Part shown: positions 56,976 through 64,000 of the stretch, piece by piece
Numbering within the stretch: position 1 is the stretch's first letter
How the letters are laid out: each line of letters opens with the position of its first letter
From: Nageia nagi
Taxonomy: Eukaryota > Pinophyta
Direction of reading: 5' to 3'
Assembly (NCBI GenBank): GCA_050084985.1
Contig: JBITNC010000001.1
Location: 204,228,001 to 204,292,000, forward strand
DNA length: 64,000 nt
Notes under the pieces: model-generated
What the model was told of the DNA's origin: nothing
What the model saw: the letters and a program-made list of their open reading frames with translations, nothing else
Database searches by the model: none
Made by a program: the position numbers and the translations under genes

Positions 56976-59498
56976 ATGAATCCATTCATGTTGTTATCTC
57001 TTCCCTTACTTGAGGTGCTTAGACTAATAGCTAGAGAAAATGATAAAACTAGGGTTTGTTCTACCTATATTTCAAATATGGATCTGAATGAAGAACAACC
57101 TAAGGTTTCTAAAAGTAAGGTTCATTTTAATGATATCAAGAGAAGTCTTAGGATTAACCCTAATCTACCTTTGCAAGAACTTGATCTCAATGATAGAATG
57201 GATACTAATGAGGAGAATGATACTAAATCTATAAATGTTAACAAAAAGATGGATATTATTGGATAAACTTATAATAGGTTTAATATGTTTATAAGTGATT
57301 ATGATTTTGAAAATGTAATTACAAGAATCCATGGTGATACTTTTGATAGTGATGTAAAAATTAAATAATTAGATAGAATTCCTAACCATGTTATATCAAT
57401 AAAGAAATTGTTATTTAATAGAAAAAAATTGGAGTATTATCTTACTAATAATTCTTATCATATTATCAATATATTAACACATTATGAATTTTTAGAAGCA
57501 TATTTGATAATATCACAATCCTAAAATATCTTATTCTCTTATGAAAATGTAGAATCTAAAAAATGGAGAGTATCCATTGCCAAGAAGACTGTTGCTGATG
57601 ACATGCACTATACACACATCACTACTAGCATGGAAGTAGAGGATAGGGCTCCCCAAAAAATGATGATCATCAAGGATGTCAATGAGGAAAGTGAGGTTGA
57701 GTCTAAACACTTGATAACTCAATTAGAAGATCATCATCAATGTACACTTGTTAAAAGTTTGAATAAGGACAAATGTAATGGTAGATTTGTTAATGATGAA
57801 ACTATAGTAGATATTGCTAAATAACTTTCTAGTGTAATTAATAATGCTTACAAATATAATCCTAGTTGTTCAAAATAAAAGCATGAGATAAAACTTGATG
57901 TTATTTTAGATTCTCAAGAAGATTATTACTTTTAAAAGGCTAATGAGGAATAAAAATGAGCATTTATGTTGGAACTAGTTGATAAACTTAAATATGAAAA
58001 ACTACATAGGTTTGGTCTATTTCGACAACTTAAAGAGACTAAACTTAGAAAGGAAAAAGAAAATAAACCTCCCTCTCAAACTAGTAATACACCACCACCA
58101 ACCCTAAAGAGCAATCAACCTATAGTGCAAAATAAGCCAAATTAATGTCCTATAATGCTAAATATAGGAAAAATAATGGATGAAAGGATTTTAAAAAAAA
58201 AAAAAAATACTTAATAATGGTGAGGATGATTTATTTTTTTTCTTAAAGCATCCATTGACTAATAGAATCATTTCTAACTTATTTATGAGTAAAAAGAGTG
58301 TGAAATTTACAAAATTTTATGGTTTGAAAGAGCCAAAAATGCATGTTAAAAAATTTCAAGAGGAAGCTATGGAATATGTTCATGATAAATATATGCTTGC
58401 AAAATTATTTACAAGTAGCTTAATAGATGATGCATTGAAATGGTATTTTAGTCTTCCTAAAAAGAGCATAGATAAATATGAAGATTTGGTACATAAAGTT
58501 TTGAAAAACTTTTGATATAATATTTTAGAAAAAGTTCAATTCAAATATTTGTGCAAAATTAAGTAGTTGCCTTACCAATGTTTATCTAATTTTGTGAAAG
58601 TATGGAAATAAACTACAAATAAAATTTATGTGCTTGTAAAAGATTTAAAGGATACTTTTGTAAATGCTTTATTTCCTATATATAAATTATTTATTATCTC
58701 TAATCATGGATTGACATTAGCTAGAATGATAGATATTTTGACTAAAAGGAAGATTATATCAAGCAAATTCATAAGAAACTTATCAAAAATATCAAATGTC
58801 TAAAACAAAAGATAAACTTAAAATGTATGAAAAGAAACCTCAAGTGTATGCAAAGAAAACTAAAGTTGCCACAACCAATGTAGATAGAAATAAGAATAGA
58901 ACAAAAAGGAGTTTCACAAGGTTAACTAATATTGTTGATAATATTCTAAATGTGTTATTAAAAGAAGAACTTATTGATCTTCCACCAATGGTTCAACATC
59001 ACTTTCCTAATGGTGTTCCTAAAAATTATAGATATGAAGAATTTTGCAATTATCATTGGACACAAGAGAACCAAATAAGAAATTGCAAGGCTTTAAGAAA
59101 TATCATTCAAAATTTCATCAATGAAAAATCAATTTAGATGGATGATCATCCTAAAGAAGAAGGACTTGTACATCTTAATAATAAATAGTTGGATATATTT
59201 ATAAACCCTTTTCCAAAGATAAGAAAAAGGTTTGATTGGTTCAATAAGTACTTCATATTGCATGAAATATTATTTTTCTAATAGATATGAATGCAAGGGA
59301 CATAAGCACCAGGTAAGAAAAGCCTCTAGTGGAGACCAAACAAAAAACCATATTAGAGATTATAAGGTGGATGTTATTATGCAATATTGTTCACACACAA
59401 CTAATGATGTGAATTATACTACCAAGAAGGCACCTCTTTTTGTGCCTACATCTACAAACTACATATGGGTAGGTTATTGCTTAAAATTTATTTCTTAA
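56976..59498 (+). pseudogene. gag of element G, second copy
   Basis: The ATG is 65 bp after the LTR. Open frames are 56976-57266, 58255-58515 (capsid core KFTKFYGLKEPKMHVKKFQ and DALKWYFSLPKKSIDKYEDL), 58796-59137 and 59232-59498. In the zinc knuckle near 59046-59087 the second His pair is damaged: FCNYHWTQENQIRNC has Asn where copy 1 has His. The tail ends VGYCLKFIS-stop as in copy 1. It aligns along its full length with 41490-44024, at about 93% identity in the stretch I compared. No pol follows. Confidence 0.72.
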
Positions 59499-60203
59499 AA
59501 GTTGAAAATATTCAAAAAGTAGTGTATGATAGATAGGTTAGTTCTTAGGGGAAAAAATGTGTATGGTTATTGGTCTTAATGGTTAGGTCATTATTTTACT
59601 ATCCTTTTGGCAAGTTATGAAAAAGTCCTTCATATAGTTTTCTCTCAAAATCATCAAAAATCATGTTGTTAATGGCATGCAACTATTTTGCATCACTAAC
59701 AATGTGACTTTTTGAGAAAAAAATTAAAAATAATAGTATATCTTGGTTGCTTATTGTCTACTAAGCTATTTTGGGAGGGTGTTATTAACTATTGCATTCA
59801 TTAACTAAGTAAAACTAGACCATGTTCATTATTACTTATGTGTGGTACTTGAGGGATAAAATTTTCATTTTATGTACAAGTCAAATTTAATGGATGAAAT
59901 GGCATATAAGTTTTAAATTACTTAGTATATATTCATTATATTTATAATGTATAGGTGTATATTATTTAGGGTGCATTTTTATGTTTTTTAGAAAATGAAA
60001 ATGTGCAATGAGGTATATAGCTTATTGTTTAAAGTTACAAAATTATACTTTGTAATTTAAGTTATAAACTATGTAATAAAATAAACCATACATTCAACAT
60101 AAACAAATAATATAAATTGAATGTACATTCACATATTACATAAAGATTGAGAGCCAAAAAGAATAATATATTATGGGGTGGGTCCACATCTCAATATACA
60201 AAA
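59499..60203. other. Region right of G gag across the duplication breakpoint
   Basis: 59499-59856 is the duplicated 3' region; 59857-60203 is unique AT-rich sequence with no recognised feature. Confidence 0.5.
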
Positions 60204-61760
60204 TTAGTGGCATGCACTACTACCACTACCACATGCTTGGCTAGGCCTAGAAGTCCTCGTAGACCCACTACTATGCCCTAATAAAGTAACCCCACCTGAT
60301 ACCTCACTAGTGCTAATACCATAGGTCATCAACAATGTCTTGGCCCTCTCATATTTATTATTGAGTACAATGATATCCTTATCTCTATACTCAATTTTAT
60401 CCATCATACCCTAAATGAATGTCCACTACTTATTGGGTGGGGGCATGTCCACCCTCTCCTGTAGTCTCTTCATGGATTAATCCATGGGGGCTATTTAGGC
60501 ATCTTGAGTAGTGAGGGTAGCCTATAGAGTGGCTACTTGTGCCTTAAAAGGTTTAAGCCTCTTGATATATATCTCAAAAGTTGTAATCTAAGAATCAATT
60601 TCTCTTATAAAGCATAAACCTATCATATGTTAGTTTTTATAAACATGTAAACTAAAAAGTAAAAAGTAAAAAATCAACAAGTATGACTACCTGCTACCAC
60701 TACTGGCATGACCTCAGCTAGGGTCATCAATCTTGATGCTGATCTAGGTGTTGGTCCTATTGCTCATGTAGCTAATGGTACTTATACAAAAATGTCATGC
60801 ATAGGATTATCAACTTATCATGGATCTTCATTTGAATATACCTTTGATACCACCACCATCTCCTCATCCTCCTCATCATCATCCATACCCAATGGGGATG
60901 GATGAATTGTATGCCACCATGCCATAAACCCTAATAATACTAGGATCCATTGAAATATTTGTAGTTGGGTCTAACATCCTAGGATCCTCCCATGTGACCA
61001 CATAGGTTGGTGTGATATACACTCCTAGTGGAGAATCCTTCTTTGTCCTATGTCAGAGATAGTAGTTAGGGGCAAGAGTAATCCCCTTCTGAATCCCAAA
61101 CTTCCTCAACATAAGTTACAATAAATAGGACTCCACTAATTTCCTCTAGGATTGGAGGAAGCAAGGTTGACTCACCCAAACAAGCTTGTGGGCATCATCC
61201 TCCCAAATAAAATCAACATAAGATACCCAAGCTATCTCCTTAGGCTAAATATAATCTATCTACCATTGCCTCCCCTTTAGCAAATGTGGGTACCTATACC
61301 CATGTTCCTTGAAAACCTAACTAGTAATAGCAATATCTAAGGGATCATCCCTTACCCTTTATAGTCCCATAGGTTAAATAATAGCTATCTTCTTACACGC
61401 CCATACTTTTAGGAGATCTACATGTGTAATAGTGATGTTGAGATTGTCAATGCAAATAAATTATTGAGATATCTATATAGCCAGGCCAACACTAAGGGTT
61501 CCCATACAAATTGTGTGCCCTAGGCACATATATCCTAAATGACCCACACTAGACCAAGTAGAAAGGAAGAGATATTTTTATCAAGGTATAGATATGTAGC
61601 ACTAATTGAGGTAATAAGAAGCCTCAAGTTTTGACTAGTAGAAGAAAACTTGCATGCCTCAGTAAGGTGGGTATCCATGTGCTCCCAATCATGATCCTCC
61701 TCACTCATCAACCATAACAAAAGTTGTTTCCTCTAATTATTATATGAGACCTTATATTGA
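60204..61760 (-). pseudogene. Plant mobile domain (PMD/MAIN-like) pseudogene
   Basis: The minus-strand frame 61720-61535 and its continuation read SISATYLYLDKNISSFLLGLVW, then FVWEPLVLAWLYRYLNN near 61480. These resemble the YLL.LIG..LF.DKS and YAWG.A.LA.LYR.L blocks of the plant mobile domain found in MAIN-like proteins and some transposons. The 3' part, 60640-60204, is Lys/Glu-rich and could be coiled coil, ending in a Ser/Gly-rich tail SGSTRTSRPSQACGSGSSACH and a stop. An Asp/Glu run near 60860-60895 comes from a CATCCT-type repeat. Many stops show it is decayed. It is either a transposon-borne or a captured host gene copy. Confidence 0.42.
60857..60890. repeat. TCC/TCA trinucleotide-rich microsatellite
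   Basis: Imperfect (TCATCC/TCA)n run inside the PMD-like pseudogene. Confidence 0.7.
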
Positions 61761-63917
61761 TGCATAAGTAGGCCTTGGATGAGAATTCCCCATATCCTAT
61801 ATAAATTAAGGTGATGGGTATTTCACCTAGGGGCAAGTGGAATGAGTTTGTGTCCTTATTCCATCTCTATGTCAATGTAATGCTACCTTAACCCAAAAAT
61901 TTTAGACCCAATTTTTGTTTTAAAAGAATCCTTATGGGTAGAGTATTACTTGCAAGTATTTTATCTCACATGGCCTATATGATGATACTCTTCATATTTT
62001 AACTAGATACCACATTTCTTAGTTAAGTATTAGGGTACATTCACCATGCAAGCCTACATCACTTGCGAGCAGTTCCCCATGATGATCATGCTCTAATTTT
62101 ATTTGAGTAATACATTCATTATCATGATTATTTTACTTAAAATTTCAAGGAATGTTTCAATCTATTTTATTGACTCATATTTTCAATTCCCAATCTAAGA
62201 ATTCCATGAATTATAACCCTTTTTATTTTGATATATTACTAAAATGCTTGTATCTTTTTACATATTTTGTAAATGGTATACCTTAAATACTAGAAAGGAT
62301 TATTTAGATTCACTTCCCATGTCAAGACTTAGTTCTAACATTTCATCATTTTGCATTCTAAGAATTTTGTACTTAATTATTTTCATAATTATTCATTCTA
62401 TAATTGGTTGTATAAGTTTTCCTTTCATAAAAATGTCTTAGGTCTAACCTCTTTCAAGAACTTATCTCTAAATTTATTCAAAACTCTAATTCATCCTATT
62501 AACCTTTCAGTAGTCTCTAAAATCATCAATGATTATGTTGAAATTCTTGCATGTAATCAAAGGTATAATTATGGAATTAGTTTGTCTTACCATACTATAT
62601 TGACCATTTAATTAGGAATTTTTTGCATCCATATCTCTAATTATGTATTAACATTATCCTTTACTTCAATACTCTTTATTCATCTCAAATGTACTTTCCA
62701 AATCTTGTACTTTACATATTTGTATTGTGATTTAGAATACAATGATAATAACGTTTGAAGGGTATGTTAACTATTATCCTTACTAACTCCTTACATCATT
62801 ATTATAACAAAATAATATCTTTAGAACCAAATAAATAAAATACATCATTGTATACTTATCATCCAATGAGGTTTATGATAGGGAGAGGTCTTCTTCTTTC
62901 TCATGCCATCTTCTTTTCATGAACCTCCCAAGATCTCAAGAGTGAGTGGTAGAAAGTGGTAGGAAGGTTTTTTCAAGATTTATGAGGATCAAAATAGCTC
63001 TTCCTTAGGAACAGAATGCATCATGTCTTAATTCATCCCATTTAAAACAAGGTTATCACAAATTATTAGATTCTACTCTATGTGTAATCTTAGGAGGTTT
63101 TACATTGTTGTTAAAGCTACCTCCCTTCATCAACCATAGAGTGGAACTTCATATTTCAAGATAGTAATAACATTCAAGCATTTCAACATATAATCTTTAA
63201 TTAAGGATCTACCCTTATTTTAATGTAAATTCTACTATCTTTAGATTACATATAAATACATTAATACAAAATTTAATAACTCCACATCTTTCTCATATAT
63301 CTATATTTGTATATATATATTCTAAATTCAATATTATTCCAAACTTAAGTAATCTTTATGGTTAGTCATGGTTACATTAACCATGTTGCATATAAGCTTT
63401 TGATCTCAATTAACCATTTACACACCTTGGATAATAGTATTTAATAGGGAATTGTTATTATTATGAAGCTCCTATTGAGATTCCTTTTTTTCAAAAAAAA
63501 ATATTAGTTTACTATTTAAATCTTAATTAATTTCATTTTAATCAAGTATTCCTATAATAGGTACAATTGACATACTAGTAAAATCTATGGATTGTATGAC
63601 AAAACACCTTATTGAAAATGAAAACCTTTGCACAAATGTAAATACTAAAGAACCTAATATTTATTTGAAAAAATATTGCATCAAATGTTAGCTTATGTAC
63701 ATGATATACCCAATGTAGGTGTTAGGAAAATATTTGCACTTGGCTTGGACCCAATGTCTCATCAAAATGTAACTATTATAGATTTTAATCAAAAAGATAT
63801 GTTATCATGGCCTTTACCATAGTAGAATAATACATAGGGGAAATTTTAAGATGTATTTAATAAAGAACTCATTGAATGTAATGCAGATATGTTAAAGGAT
63901 CCTAGTTATTATTTGGA
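61761..63917. other. AT-rich stretch without recognisable genes
   Basis: ORFs near 62244-62611 overlap in two frames and have no motif. No LTR pair or RNA gene is recognised. Confidence 0.45.
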
Positions 63918-63940
63918 AAAAAAAAAGGGGGAGTATGATG
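63918..63940 (+). promoter_or_regulatory. Candidate polypurine tract at the right edge
   Basis: An A-run of about ten bases followed by GGGGGAG, then TATGATGAG. This is the usual look of a retroelement plus-strand primer followed by an LTR start (TGATGAG at about 63938). The LTR itself would lie outside the window. Confidence 0.4.
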
Positions 63941-64000
63941 AGTTTTTTGGTATCATACCTCCTTGCATCTAAACCAGATGGGTGTGCAAAGGATTCTATG

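Larger units (their letters stand above)
52986..59856. repeat. Segmental duplication, copy 2 (about 6.87 kb)
   Basis: Same content and orientation as 37516-44378. Right breakpoint after ...CTTGAGGGA at 59856. Beyond it the two copies differ completely. Confidence 0.8.

Noticed and set aside
37516-59856. Element E with 6.87-kb LTRs
   Set aside because: The 1.8-kb part has its own ends, primer-binding-like site and target duplication, and the rest is recognisable B-family UTR, LTR II and gag; a duplication explains it better.
62244-62611. Two overlapping ORFs of 65 and 86 codons
   Set aside because: Hydrophobic, AT-driven composition; no motif or homologous copy in the window.
1-64000. tRNA or rRNA genes
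   Set aside because: No cloverleaf-like block with A and B boxes or rRNA-like conserved stretch was seen on either strand; only tRNA-complementary primer sites.

Overview
The window is land-plant nuclear DNA made almost entirely of old, decayed LTR retrotransposons of the Ty3/gypsy superfamily. I see no intact host gene. Evidence for a plant: Tat-type polyproteins with a second, archaeal-type RNase H, a chromovirus-like element primed by initiator tRNA-Met, a SMART-type miniature LTR element, and a fragment resembling the plant mobile domain (PMD). Lines counted by eye are about 25-30% GC and CpG is rare. In-frame stops sit mostly where Gln or Trp is expected (CAG, CAA or TGG changed to TAG, TAA or TGA), as expected from long-term deamination of methylated cytosine. 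Such low GC with slow TE removal suggests a gymnosperm; Welwitschia, reported to have a GC near 29%, is one candidate. The species is inference only.

Layout. 1-6839: element A (Tat-like, + strand, 5' part outside the window), with gag, protease, RT, RNase H, archaeal-type RNase H and integrase. It is interrupted by a 269-bp SMART element (1970-2238, minus strand) with a perfect 5-bp target duplication. 6840-13460: no recognisable gene; a GC-richer patch lies at 9897-10105. 13461-19456: element C, a complete but decayed chromovirus-like element with two 724-bp LTRs, an initiator-Met PBS and a decayed target duplication. 19616-28262: element D, 5'-truncated, with the tail of an RNase H, then RT, RNase H, integrase, a long post-integrase ORF and a possible LTR. 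28380-29000: a minus-strand gag fragment (F). 30330-31100: a very old LTR remnant. 33418-41424: element B, Tat-like, with RT and RNase H deleted, different LTR types at its two ends, and a solo LTR of family E in its 3' UTR. 41490-44024: a gag without pol (G). 44379-54817: element E on the minus strand, same family as D, broken in its post-integrase ORF. 54818-59856: a second copy of the B 3' UTR, LTR II and G gag. 60204-61760: PMD-like pseudogene on the minus strand. 61800-64000: nothing recognisable except a polypurine tract at the right edge.

Two things stand out. First, family D/E has an archaeal-type RNase H between protease and RT, in addition to the ordinary RNase H after RT, and carries a large ORF after integrase. 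Second, 37516-44378 and 52986-59856 are diverged copies of one segment of about 6.87 kb. Each begins with an E-type LTR followed by the same B-family UTR, and the two flank a truncated E. This is best read as an exchange or duplication that joined a solo-LTR allele to an E-bearing allele.

No operon-like cooperation applies. The elements are nested and independent, and every pol reading frame is broken.
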